From assembly GCA_963575745.1 (NCBI GenBank), contig CAUYUJ010001470.1:525174-587673 (forward strand): 62,500 bases of DNA, written 5' to 3'. This document shows, one piece after another, positions 1 through 11,685 of this stretch. Source of the DNA: Prorocentrum cordatum. Lineage: Eukaryota; Sar; Dinophyceae; Prorocentrales; Prorocentraceae. Every line of letters begins with the position of its first letter. Position 1 is the first letter of the stretch. The notes under the pieces were generated by a model. That model was given only the letters and a program-made list of their open reading frames with translations. It was not told the DNA's origin and did not search any database. The position numbers were made by a program, and so were the translations under genes.

Positions 1-7
1 CAGTACC

Positions 8-2730
8 TCATTGCCCACTGGGCAGGGGCTGACGCGAGGGGCGAGGGCGGGGGGGCCACCCGCGCCCTGGGAGGAGCCAGCCCGCTCTCGGGTCGTCCGC
101 TTGCAGGGTCGCAAGGCGGGTGCATGCCGGAAAGAATCTGGCGGCAACGGGAAGCCGCCTGGCATCTCCGCCAGCTCGGTCGGCGGCGCGCGTTTGGTGG
201 GGCCTCGCGGCACCGTGTATCGCGCCGGCCGTGGGGGGGGCGGGGTTGCGCTCCATGCGGCGGGAAGGCGGGGGGGGGGGGGGCCAGACGGCCGTTTCGC
301 GGTGGCGATGAGGCTCCTGGGCAGGGGCCTCCTCGTCCACGTCCTCGTCGCTTTGCATGTCGGAGTCCGCGACCGAAAGGCCCTGTGTGATGAGGCGCGC
401 GGACTCGGTGGGGTCAACGGGGGAGTCGTCCAAGCCAACGCATTACTGGTAGGAGGCCTGGTGAATGATGCAGGCCGCGAGTCCTTGAAGGGCGCCGCCC
501 GTGAGTATAGCTGTGCCAATGTCGGCAGGGTGCTCGCTGGCCTTGGAGGAGAGCCAGGCGAGAGCAACTGCCGGGCAACAAGACCAAAAGCGCCCCGTGG
601 TCGCCTCTCCAGGATCACAGAGCGGGCACGCGCAGTAGGCCCCACTCGAGGTCGGGATGGCGTGGATGGGGCCCGCGCCCCGGGTGGGGAAGGCAGTTTG
701 GCGATAGCAGGGGGGGGAAGGGCGGGGTCCATGGCGGGCCATGTGGCGAGGGTCTGGTCCCAGGGGCCAAGGCAGGGGGAAGGCCGGGCGTGTCGGGGAG
801 CGGCGGGGCTCCGGGTGTACCGCGCCCTCAGGGCGGCGCCGCCGCACCTGTGGCAAGTGTGGGGCAGGCGTTCTGCGGTTTCTCTCCGGCGGGCGGACCC
901 AGGTAGCTCGTTTGCGAGGAGGCGTAAGACGTGATGGGTTTCGGTGAAGGAGGTGCAGTGGCGGAGTAAGTTCCATTCCTCGTTGGTGCCGGGGGCCCAT
1001 CTCCGGCGGGCGCTGGCAGCTTGCATCCAGGCGGCGACTGCGCCACCGTGCATCTGTCCCCAAGTGGCGGCATGGACAACCCGGCCGAAGTGCTTCCCTG
1101 CTGGCCGACCCAGGGGGTCCCTCGCGCGATGCAGAAGCAGTGCGGCCTTGTGATGCGTGAGCACCTTGGACCCTGGGCGCGGGTTGGGGGCGTCGTGCGG
1201 GGTGCGGGCGGCCCAGTCGCAGAGTTTCTTCCACCGTGTGGCTGCCCTCCTCCGAGCTGGAGCAGGCCCCCAAACGTCGTGCAAGGCGCTGGCGCGGACG
1301 GCGATGGCGCGGGCGTTGCTGGCGGGGCAGCGTGGGCAGCCAAGAACCCGGTAAAGGATGCCGAGGCCCGTGAAAATGTAGTCGGGCGCCCAGGGGCCGG
1401 CAGAAAGGCCGAGGGCCACTCTTAGCTGGGACTTCAGCGTCCGCTCCTGGGGCGCGTCGGGGGCCATGCAGTGCGCGGGGTAGGGGGTGAGGGAGGCGAG
1501 GTGCGCATTCCAAGCATCGGCGGATCGTGGCGGGGACAGCGATGCCAGCTGGAGGGTCATGGCGCGGTCCCGCATTTTGGCTCTATGGGTTTGGCCCAGG
1601 TGCCGCCGACAAGCGCCGCGCGTTGCGCGAGAGTGAACGTGCCGTTCCGAGGGGGGGCTCTCCGTCGGTGGCACGGGAAACCACCGCGGCGCCGAGGTAT
1701 GGCCACTCGTGCTTGACGCAGGAGGCGCCGAAGGGGGCATTGCTGAAAAGGCGACGCCACCAGTCCTGGTGGCCGGCAGGGACGACCGCAGTTTTGAAGG
1801 AGCAGGAGCACGGGCTTTCCAAGGGGGCGCACCTGTTGGCGGCCTCTTCTCCGGCGACTTGGCGGACGAGCGCAAGGAGGAATGGGTTGGGGAGGCCAGT
1901 GCGAAAGGACCCCATCGGACCTGCGTGTTGCATTCCTGCTCGGAGCTGCCATCGACTCAGGAACCGGCCCATGTACTGCGGGGAGACTCGTTCAAAGGCC
2001 TTGTTCTGGTCGCAAACGATGACGGCCGTGGAGGGGGCAAGTCCGACGCCCCGCGAGGTCTGCTGTACGTACTCGTCCACCGTGCGTTGGTACGGGCCGA
2101 GGAGGGCACTCAAGGCCTCGCCTGGCCCGGGGTCCTGTTTGGGCGAAGTGTCCAGGTGGGTCGTGACGCGGGTGATGTTGGGGCCACGCTGACCTCCTTT
2201 CTTGGCGGCCTGGTGGGGGCTCTCGAGTGGTTCGGCAGCCTCTCCCAATCGTCTGGCCATGGTGGCGCCGAAGAGGCGGACAATGCATGTTGGGAGCTGC
2301 AGGGGCCTCATTTCGTTGGGGCATTCTGCTCCGGCCTTTTTTCCCGATCCAGACGATGAGGTCGACGGAGGGGCCGAGGACCGAAGGGATGTGGTGGGGG
2401 CACTCGCGAGCGGCGTGCCATGCCTGCGCGAGGAGGCAAGACACGGACCGGGACCCAGCGTACGGCTCGCCATCTACCCCGGGGGCGCTGCCACTGGGTG
2501 CTAGGACGGCGGAAGCAATTCTCCCCCACCCAGAGGAAGGGGTATCAGGGAGAGCGATCGGACCTTTCTTTGAAGGGGACGGGGTATCAGGGGAGGGGGT
2601 ACCAGGGTATGGTGGGGATTTTTTAATTGGGTCTGCAGGCTCGCGAAGCAGGTCGAAAGCCGTCCGAACACCTGCCCGCGACTATGCAGCAAGAAAAGAG
2701 AGGCAAGCAAAGTGAGCGCGCGGGCAGCCA
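8..2730 (-). mobile_element. Degenerate LINE-type retrotransposon, reverse transcriptase and C-terminal part
   Basis: The minus strand reads as a frame-shifted non-LTR retrotransposon pol. At about 2350-2250 a segment beginning RPLQLPTCIVRLFG resembles the region just before RT motif A. At about 2020-1980 the string VIVCDQNKAFERV fits motif A (D-x-x-K-A-F). The open frame 1583-2473 (296 codons) covers this part. A second frame, 443-1513, ends with C-P-L-C followed by a W and CCP, which resembles the C-terminal zinc motif common in LINE pol proteins. I could not find the catalytic (F/Y)xDD motif or an endonuclease in any frame, so this is a broken copy. An acidic stretch (DSDMQSDEDVDEE) in the frame 8-433 may be the tail. 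The identity rests on motifs read by eye and the exact boundaries are not known. Confidence 0.55.
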
Positions 2731-3615
2731 CTCAGAAGAAGAAGAGCCAGAAACAGCACTCCCAACTCGGTGGCGTGGAGACCCCAGTGGCGACCATCAA
2801 GTAGGCGCAGCCAAAATGGCGCGGCGGCGCGACCATGAACACGCAGAGGTCGATCACTCGGACAAGGCCCGACAAATACGAGCAGGACCTACAGGCACAC
2901 CCGGATGACGTCCGTGCCGTAGGCGACACAACAGCATCGTGTCAGCGCAAGAGTGAAGAGGGGCAACCTCGTCACAGACAGGACTGCAAACGGCAGTACC
3001 TCTTGTTTGTGCAGCAGTGGCACATGTCGAAAGCGGAGTCTATGTAGGAGAAAGCAGCCGACGGGCGCACAAAGCCACACATGCCGAAATCCTCGCATCG
3101 AAGAAGACGATATGGTGGGTATTTTTTGTTGCCAGCCGCAGGCGGGCGCGCCGACGGCGTGTCAAGGTCCGAGTGAGCCGCGCGATGTCCTAAATTACCT
3201 AGCACAAGCAGGCCTACCGCCGCAACTCAGGACGGGACCAGGAGGGAGCCGAAGAGGGGGCAGAGCTGCAAAACTGCCAGGGGCTGCAAACGTTCATCGT
3301 GCTGCAGGCGCGCTGCTGAGTGCCAGGGGCTGCTGACTGCCAGGGTCTGCAAGCTGCCAAAGGTGAATTGAACTGCAAAGCGTGGACAACCGCTGCAACT
3401 GGAGAGGCTGCCAGGGTGGCCTGAAGATATGGCTGCTGGGGGTGGCAGCGCTGCCGCAGCCTATGGCACGGCGCGTCCCAAGGGGCCGGGAGGACGCCAG
3501 GAAAGCGGGCCCGCCGCGCGGCGTACGGGCGCCCCCTTGAGCGGAGGGAGACTGCCCCGGAGAGGAGGCAGGCCCACCAGACGGCTTGAGCCAGAGGGCT
3601 ACGGTTCAAGAATTT
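2731..3615. other. Non-coding stretch with a spliced-leader-like core
   Basis: No convincing gene. It contains the minus-strand 12-mer GCCATTTTGGCT at 2813-2824 (core of the dinoflagellate spliced leader) and, at about 3265-3380, several irregular copies of CTGCCAGGGGCTGC. Short open frames here lack protein-like features. Confidence 0.5.
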
Positions 3616-4985
3616 AGTACGGCCCCTCCTTTGATCGATCTCCTCCAAGATGGTCCCCTGAGTCTCCAACAAGGGTGCCCCAAGGCAGCCCCAGGAGGTG
3701 CCCAGGAGGCCCACGAAGACCCCCAAGATGCCCCGAAGAGTCCCCCAAGAAGCCCCCGAGAGGCGCCCAGGGCCGCCTCCCAGAGGCATCAAAGACGCCA
3801 CAAGAGGCCGCCGCAAGAAAACCAACACCAGTCATTTATACTAAGGTTTTGGAAACGTTGTGGCCTCCTCGGGGGGTCCCTGATTCAGGAGCCCCCCTCC
3901 TTTGATCGATCTCCCCCTTTATGACCCCGAGATGGCCCCCGAGGCTGTCACATGTGCCCCAAAACGACCCCAAGAGGTGCCCAGGAGGCCCCTGAGGAGC
4001 CCCCACGATGCCCCCAAGAGGCTCCCGACTCCCAAGAGACCCCCAAGAGGCCCCCAGAGGCCCCCCCAGAGGCACCCAAGACGCCCCAAGAGGCCTCGGC
4101 GAGAAGACCAAACTCATCTACTTTACGAAGGTTTTGGCCACACTTTGCCACCTTGGACGGGGGCCCTGATGTACTACGGCCATCCGTTGATCGACTTTTC
4201 AAGATGGCCCCAAGATGCCTCTCGAGGATTCCAAGGGTGCCCTACGATGGCCATGCGAGGTGCCCAGGAGGCCCGGCCCCCAAGAGGCCCCCAAGATGCC
4301 CCCATGAGGCCCCCAAAGAGACCCCCAAGAGGCACCCAAGTCTCCCCCCAGAAGCAACCAAGACGCCCCGAAAGGCTCCCGGGACTGCCACTAGAACCCC
4401 GAGACACCCCAATAGGACTCCAGCAAACTCTCGAAAGAAATCCGAAAAGACTCCGAGAAGCATCCAGAAGGCTTCCGGCCTTTCTGCTCGCCGTCCTCCT
4501 CCTCCTCATCCGCCTATTCCTCCTCCTCCTCCTCCTCCTCCTCCTCCTTCCTATTCCCTCTTCACTCCTCCCCCTCCCCTCTCCCTCCTCCTTCTCCTCC
4601 TCCTCCTGCTCCTCCGATTCCTCCTCCATGCTCTCCCTCTTGGGGGATGACGTTTTACCCAGCTCTTTATTCCACTCCATGTTCCGTCACATCCTTGATC
4701 ATGGAACCAAGTCTGGGCATCGTTTCTGGATGGGCTGGTGGGGTTACTTTTTTGGTTGGCGGCTCCCTGGCGAAGGTCCAGAAGCGGGGTAACATCCGGG
4801 GCGCGGAACGAAGATAATTGGCCGCAGTGGCGTGTGCATATGCCAGGGACAAAATGACCCTGCACAGACACCCCAGCAGGTGGGGACGCCACGGCGCGGC
4901 TACCGGCGGCGGAACGGGAGGAAGTCGCCCTTTCGGCGCCAAGCTCCATCCGAACCACTGGGGGAGAGGTCGCCCTTTCGGCGCC
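3616..4985 (+). repeat. Composite retroposon-like repeat, copy A (minisatellite + CTC tract + conserved 3' module)
   Basis: Three modules follow each other. First is an imperfect minisatellite built on CCCCAAGAGGCCCC (3655-4475), broken by AT-rich islands at about 3815-3860 and 4095-4150. Then comes a CTC-rich pyrimidine tract (4493-4630). Last is a single-copy-looking 3' module (4618-4985) with the landmarks CTTGGGG.ATGA, TTTATTCCACT, GGGCATCGTTTCTGGATGGG and GTCGCCCTTTCGGCGCCAAG. The same order occurs at 52.8-54.9 kb and 60.8-61.7 kb. Long open frames across it are repeat artefacts (Pro/Arg-rich or Leu/Ser-rich). The 5' module seen in the other copies is not evident here. Confidence 0.65.
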
Positions 4986-5860
4986 AAGCCCCGGCCGAAC
5001 CACAAACGGAGGCGGGGCAAGAGAGGGGGGAGAGGGCGAGCGCGAGCGACTAACTCAGACTCACTGCAGCACCCCGGGTGAACGATGGTGCGGCAAGGCC
5101 TGACTCATCAAGGTGCACTGGACCTCAGGTGTGGCTGAACGCGTCAGAGCGCAATCCAGTAGAGAAAAACCACTGGTGTGCGTTCGCGAGGCTGAGCCAC
5201 CTCCAGCTGGTAGCCAATACGAGCACATCGTCTCCGACTCACGCAGTTGCTGGTGGCGTTACGCGAAGGGTCTATAATAGGAAGAGCTCTCCTCGTTGCC
5301 CTCTCTTCTGCCTCCTCCTCCTCTTCCTCCTCCTCCTCCTCCTCCTTATTCTCTCCACCTCCCCTTCGTCAACCTCAATCTCGTCGTTCTCCTCCTCCTC
5401 GTCCTCTTTCTATATCTTTTGCACACTTTCGTCTCCCCTCTCCTTCTCCAACCCCTTTCCTTGTCCTCCTCTTACTCCTCATTTGTTTCTGCTATTTCTT
5501 GTTTCCGCTGCTTTTCGCTGGCCTGAAGCCACAGTCCACTTGGACAACACATTCAATATCTTCATCTTCGCAAACAAATGAAGCAGCCGAAACACGTGGC
5601 CGCGACATATCCCAACGGTCGCTCAGAGCCGCCGAAAGCGCTCCAAGAAGAGCCCAATATGGACATAGTTCGGCGGCGAGCGAGGGGGGGGAATGAGAAG
5701 GAGGAAGCCTTCTCAGAAGACGGCGGGACTTCTCAGAAGCCCTCGCGCCTTCTGAGAAGATTTTTTCGTCTTTGGGGAAAGCTTAAGGAACTTCTCAGAA
5801 GGCCGGGGGTTCCAAGCCTGCTGAGAAGGCCCACCCCTTCCTTCTCACTTCCCCCCAGAC
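4986..5860. repeat. CTC microsatellite and CTTCTCAGAAG palindrome cluster
   Basis: A CTC/TCC tract runs through about 5305-5412. At 5707-5830 the palindrome CTTCTCAGAAG, or near versions of it, appears about five times within 130 bases. The rest (4986-5300, 5413-5700) shows no gene. Confidence 0.7.
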
Positions 5861-7979
5861 TCTCCGCCGAATAATGAGTTTCCATGTTTTCCATCATAGT
5901 CTCAATTCTTGTTATGCAAGGGTCTGCGAAGGCTGACCCCTCTTTTCGTTCAACGTATGGTGAGCAATGATGATGCACTGCCTTTCTCACGGCACCTCGC
6001 ATAGGGATGGATTCCTGATGGGCTGGCGGACATAAGCGGCCGAAGAATTTCTTGTCATCCGTATCGACTTCCTTGTGAGGCGTGGTTCACGCGCAACTCA
6101 CTCGACATCATGAATCATCATCGGGAAGCATCCCAGGCCGACGAGCAGAACCATATGCCAGCGACTCAATGTTTTACAGCCCCCCCGCCAACTCGAGGCA
6201 GCGAACGCTCATCCAAACGACCTCGATGGCAACGATGTCTGACACAGACCATACGCAATCAACACAAACTTGGAACACCAGATGGAACGATGCATGTCTT
6301 TTCCGTCTTCCTACTATCGTTGCTCATTCTCTGATGCGCTCGACAACAATCAATTGTACCTGCAAGCGTGCGCAAATCTATACGTAAATCACGGACGCCA
6401 GGAATATAAGACAACAATGTGGGACCGCACCACCGATTGGGCCGTCACTCGGGACCCAATGGAATGCCTGCAATCAACACGATTCTCACACATTGGTTGT
6501 CGATGTCATGTTTCCAAAACGGTTTGACTGTGCAATTGTAGTTTCCACGTCTATATGCGAGAATGCTGGTGCAATTCTTGCCGCTGTGCACGATGCAGAA
6601 TCCCACACGTGAACATGGAACGTATCATTTGGGCAAGCTCCAACTCGCAACGTGCCGTGCCAACCGTAATTATGTGTGTATCTATCGATGTGTTTGTCTG
6701 TCTGTCTGTCTGTCTGGCTGTCTGTCTATATATATATATATCAGAATGAAAGAGGCCGGTGCTAATCGCTATCCTCTATTCGGAATACATGTTTTTTTGA
6801 TTGTGATTTGCACGTTCGAAGGTCGGCTGTCCAACGTGCGTGATCTGGTTTCGAAACCTAGGATTGGACGTGTTGCACGATGAATCTGCCGGGGCGCGAT
6901 AACCAGAACGAAGCGCCGAACTGAAAGAGTAACAGTCTCCTGTTGCCAAAAATTTGGCCGCTGGGCCGTCTGGGTATGCCCCGCACGCTGCTGGAGAGCG
7001 AGGCTTCCAACACAACGTGATGGTGCGAGACCCTGGGACCCTGGGGACTCGTCGGTCCCTCTGGTCTGACATCGGATGGTCACACGCACTGCTTCAAGAG
7101 AAGGCTCTGTGCAAAACTCGTGCCCAGCTCTGTCCACATGTTGACACGCATGGAATACATCGCTTCGAATATCACCAATCGGCTACCTCCATCATCGCAA
7201 CCTCTTGCGAACCTTGATTCCGCTGACTGTCGGAATTGGCGTGGTGTCATCTCCACGATTCCCGCGGATTTTGGTCTACTGCGTTTTTCGGGCAAAACCT
7301 TCCAGGACTCCCCCGCCGACGCCACTGCCACCTACGACCTCGATTGGTTAGCGTTGACGCCGAAGGACGTGGTGGCGAAGCGGGCTGGCTGGTTGAAACT
7401 GACCGCCGACGCTCGCTCTGCCAGCGTTCATCATCATTTTCTGTTCTTTATGTCTGGGCGACCTGTACGACCTTCCTGCTGCGCGTCCTCGAAGTAAATC
7501 TGTGATCTGGACGTTTCCGGGCCTAGCGGAGGACGCCATGAACGAGGTAGATGAAGAGGAAATCGGAGAGGTTCGGCTTTTCGGTCGTCCTCGAAAACGC
7601 GAGTCAAGCTTGCAACTGCCGGGCGGGTGCCGCTTCCCTGGGAAACGACAGCCGACGTTGGCCCAATTAGGGCCCATGAGCGATGGCCATCAGTCGGAGA
7701 GGAACTAGAGTAGGCAAAGGGAGAGATCGCGGACGAGGGAGCAATGGACGTGCTGAATATGTTCGAGAACGATCTGCACGTGGGTCACCGGGACGTGCTG
7801 CGGAGAACTCATGGGCCACCGCGCTGGACACGAAGTGGCCCCGAACTGATCCGTCGGAAATGCTGCCGAGACGGACGAATCTGGCTGGAGTTTGGCTGGG
7901 TTTGGCGACTCTGCCGAAAGGCAGATGGAGCTTGCGTCAGACACCTTCGTCGGCTAGCAGGCTTCGACGACGATCGCAG
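5861..7979. other. Unique sequence of lower GC, no firm gene
   Basis: This stretch is less GC-rich and less repetitive than its surroundings. A short (CTGT)n/(TA)n tract lies at 6691-6742. Two plus-strand open stretches, about 7225-7497 and 7502-7640, have protein-like composition (for example DLDWLALTPKDVV and a Glu-rich run ending in EEIGEVRLFGRP). They could be upstream exons of the candidate at 7980-8700, but I could not fix their splice sites. Confidence 0.4.
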
Positions 7980-8125
7980 GGATATTCGTCGAATATTGCT
8001 TGTCTGGCACCTTCTGGGGCGACATGGCATTCGATGCAGCCTTCTTGTTGCGCGCGTTCAAAAACAAGCTTGGCTCGCACAAATTGCTCCTGGGGCTCGC
8101 GCTGGCCCATTATCGTGCCCAGTTT
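7980..8125 (+). CDS. Candidate internal exon, unknown membrane protein
   Basis: The 146-base block starts right after CGATCGCAG and ends before GTAAAA, so it has a plausible acceptor (AG|G) and donor (GT). It reads two bases and then 48 codons without a stop, including GTFWGDMAFDAAFLLRAF and HKLLLGLALAHYRAQF, which look like genuine amphipathic or hydrophobic protein. It ends in phase 0, and the next candidate exon (8484) also begins in phase 0. I do not recognise the family. The upstream exon, which must end in phase 1, was not identified. This is inference from frame and composition only. Confidence 0.35.
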
Positions 8126-8483
8126 GTAAAACCAAGAGCTCCAATACTCGAACTTCTGGCCAATGTGCCAAGTCATCCTTCCACCCTGCCCCCCTAGAAC
8201 TCTGCACACTGGCATTCGACTTGTCTCTCCTGATGGTTGATGCCGCTGTCACGTGGTGATACGACTGCCATCGACTCGTAAGTGGACGCCCGTGAGGTCG
8301 GAATGCCATCATACAACATATTCGCCTGACTTATAAAATACACTATGCGGTAACAGTCCGCACGGTGGGTGATCTCACGTTTCTATGTTGCAAGACATGC
8401 CCCTTCGAAGTACGCCGCCTTGAGGGGCTGTGTCTGCCAACGTGACGGTCCGCTGCAAAGAACGGCGCGAATCGTTTCGATAG

Positions 8484-8701
8484 AACATGTGCCTGTATGC
8501 GTTTGTCGGTGTGCTGGCGGGCGCCACCAATGCCTGCCCAACTGTTGCTTCAACGCTGTGGGAGAAGAACCGTGTTTATCAATGCGCGCTTCTGCGATTC
8601 GTATGGGCAGTGCTCTTCGGTACCGTGTATGCCATCGGCTTCAACTGTTTCGTGCATCGTGCAATTATGCCTGCCGCACGGGCGGATCCATTTTGGAAAC
8701 A
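8484..8701 (+). CDS. Candidate exon with several membrane segments, unknown protein
   Basis: After CGATAG an open frame gives about 72 codons rich in hydrophobic residues: CLYAFVGVLAGATNACPT, then LRFVWAVLFGTVYAIGFNCF, then FWKHFLGVILC. These look like two or three membrane helices. It follows the 7980-8125 exon in the same phase across a 358-base gap. It ends either at a GT near 8701-8712 or at a TAG at 8730. An in-frame ATG at 8487 means it could instead be the start of a small 81-codon protein. No family is recognised. The acceptor's pyrimidine tract is weak. Confidence 0.35.
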
Positions 8702-8730
8702 TTTTCTGGGTGTGATTCTGTGTGCAGTCT

Positions 8731-10680
8731 AGCATGTGCAACTTTATCTTAGTCGTCTTTTGTCGTCCCCGTTCTCCCGCGTGGTACGACAACGCAAAAT
8801 CACCGCAACTACTTCGAAAGTCCTGCCCCGACCTGGTGAACTCAACCTGTTTCGTCGGCCCCGTCCAACCCTGCCTGACATACCATCCCTGCCAACGATC
8901 TGCTTAAATATCGCTGCCAACAATCTGCTTAAATATCGCGACATCAAAATTCAATGCCTCGGAGAGTAGACCTATCATTAGCTACATCGGGGCGGCCAGG
9001 AGCGATTATTACTCTCCAAAGTAAGAGCGCAGTACCTCCTGGCCGATGCCTGCCTCTAACGAACTACGTTTGTTCCTAGCAAGCGGCCTCAGAACCAGTC
9101 GGAAGCACACACGATGAAACACTTCTAGTTGTATGCTACAGCCCAATGGCAGTGCTAGAAGTCGTGCGAGCAAACATGCGACAATGCTAGATAGACGTGT
9201 GCGTCGAACGCAGAAGAGACAATCTTCACACACGCATATGCGTCAAGTGGAACGGATGCCATGTTGTGTGTCCGATACCGGCAATTATTTGCATGAAAAC
9301 GCCCTGGCCCCATTTGGAGGTGTATGTCTTTATATACGCACATGTTGTCGGCGCTAACTCCTTCCTGCCATGACTTTCCTTCGCGTCGTTCTCGCCATCA
9401 TTGTTGAGGTTCCTCTTGTGCTCTGATATATCTTTATTTTCAACCGTACCGTATTCGTTGTAATCGTATGGGTCGCGTTCAAAACGGCAGGGTGGTTCTT
9501 CTCAACGCCCGCAATGCTATACTTCGGCTAACCTGTCCATCGACAATCTGCCATTCACCCAATGACATGCTTGCATGCGTGCTGCTTCCGTGTGTTCCGA
9601 AAAGGTCCCGATACGACACTGCGAAGTAAGAGATCTATCGTGTGGCTTGCGACGACAACTTGAAGCCATTCTTATCCTGACAGACGAGGTCGTTGTGTCA
9701 AGAGCCAAATGCATCTGGAACGCTGGCTCAGCATTTAAGATCACGCGCTTCCAGAAAAGACCACGCAATCTGGAGTCTTACGTCCAGAGAATGTGAAACT
9801 CGTTCGCTGAAACATCCTGACGGCAATAATGTCGTCGGCGGTCACATTCACCGTCCAAAAACGCATGCGGAGCACATGTTCCGAAACATACGGGTGCAAG
9901 TGTAGCCTACGAAGACAGAACGCGCACACACGCAATCACGTTGTACGGCACCGCAAGGGGTGTAGAACGTGCTCGCAGCTGGAGCCATCCTCTAGCGCAA
10001 GGACAACGCCTTCGCATTAAAGCTACATTTGGGGACACGTTGACGGAAAGCATGTGGACTCTGAAGGAATAAAGACAATGAGAGCCATGACTCCAACACC
10101 ATCGTTTGCACCAAACGCGGCTCAACTCAACACCACTTTCGCCATTTTGCGAATCTTTATTCCGTGCTTCACAAACAATCCAAACTTGCAATGTGCCTGC
10201 AACAAACCACTTGTTCTTTTCCATCGAGGGCCAGTTTCATATGGTTCGGACCCCCGTACCCCAAATACACGCTCCGACCAACACTCCAGCGCACTGGAAG
10301 AGCAGGATCAATCTATAATTCAGCAAGTGTCGGAGTGAGGGCGCCAATCAAAACCTTACCCCAAGACAGTGTCACAACGCCCTGCGCATGACCATTGTCG
10401 CCACTGATGCTTCTGCCATAACTGCTACGACACGAAAGCCAATCTCACATTTTAGGCCGCGCACGCGTCAGAGTCTGAAGAGTCAGGACTCGACGACCGG
10501 TCAAGTTACCACTGCTATGGGTGGTGTGGTTGCACCGCTAAGCATCGCACCCTACTTCAGCCTGTGGTGCACTGGGGTGGCCCAACAGACCCGCTACTGC
10601 CAACATCATGCTACATTCTCTTCAAGCTCTACTGCCAGCCCTGCCCAATTGGAATGCCACAAGAGAAAGGCAGGGGGAAT
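8731..10680. other. Unique sequence without an identified gene
   Basis: Both strands contain only short open frames with no recognisable motif. A local direct repeat of ATCTGCTTAAATATCGC occurs twice at about 8898-8940. Nothing else stands out. Confidence 0.4.
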
Positions 10681-11110
10681 GTTGGCCGAGAGTTACGGGA
10701 AATGAGGGAGGTGCAAGGAGAGCGCTGAGGGGGAAGGATGAGGAGGAGACCGAGAGCGCTGAGGGGGAAGGATACTTAGGGAGAGCGCTGAAGGAGGTGC
10801 GGGGAGAGCGCTCAGGGGAAGGATGCTGCGCGCTGGGGGAGCGTACTTCTGCGGAGCTGCCGCAAGGCAAGGGCGGGGGGGGGGTCTTAGACGACAGTTA
10901 CAGGAAAGGAAGACTCGTGAAGGCCGCTCGCATCTCTGGGAGAAAAGGTCGGCAAAAGACAAGCAAAAAGCAGGGAGGGAGAGAGAAGGAGGGGGAAGGA
11001 ACGAGGGGGAAGAAGAGAGAAGAGAGACTGTTATATACGGCACCGAGCGCGATGCACGTCGCACAATCAAGGTCACAGAAGAGGTGCAGGGAGGGCGCTG
11101 AGGGGGAATG
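10681..11110 (+). repeat. Purine-rich minisatellite (GAGAGCGCTGAGGGGGAAGG)
   Basis: Units related to GAGAGCGCTGAGGGGGAAGG recur at about 10717, 10751, 10776, 10803 and again at 11088. A purine-rich run (10960-11030) sits between them. Open frames across it are Glu/Arg/Gly-rich artefacts. Confidence 0.7.
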
Positions 11111-11685
11111 ACGCGGAGGAGACCGAGAGGTCTGTCAGGACTGGTGCATTCGCCAAGCCCTCCAGCCTACAACGCGCAAGTCAAATGTTTGTCTGCACCT
11201 GTGGGGTTCCGGCCGAGGGAATGAGGGGCGCTCGAACCAGAGAGCACTGCTCCAATATTTCTTCCAGGTCCTCATTCTCGCTCGCGTCCTCATCCACGCC
11301 CTTATCGTCGGATATTGCTCCTCCTCGTCCTCTTTCTCTTCTTACTCCGCTTCTGCCTCGTCTTCGTCACCCTCTTTCTTTCGCTCGAACAATTTGGTGG
11401 GGCCGTCATGTCTTGGTCGAAGCTGTGGTGGCTGAGGCGAAACGAACGTCATCCATACTCGAAGAGTTCAAGCTCGAACGCTCCCAACAAAACAGAATTC
11501 GTACAACTTCATACTGTATGTACACACATCTAAGGACTGGGATATGCGGGAAAGCGCGCAATGCAGAGCTGCGCCACTCATTCGCTTTGGAATCTTGTGT
11601 GATAATCAATGCTATCTCCACTGCCAATGCGATGCCTGGAACATCAAGCGCCTTTTTTTAATTCCTGCTAAACTGGGCCCCGGAG
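11111..11685. other. No gene seen
   Basis: Mixed sequence with a weak TCCTC-rich patch at about 11310-11350. The plus-strand open frame 11185-11661 has no recognisable domain. Confidence 0.35.

Noticed and set aside
221-289. Runs of G near 230-290 as a promoter or G-quadruplex regulatory site
   Set aside because: They lie within decayed LINE sequence and nothing links them to a gene start.
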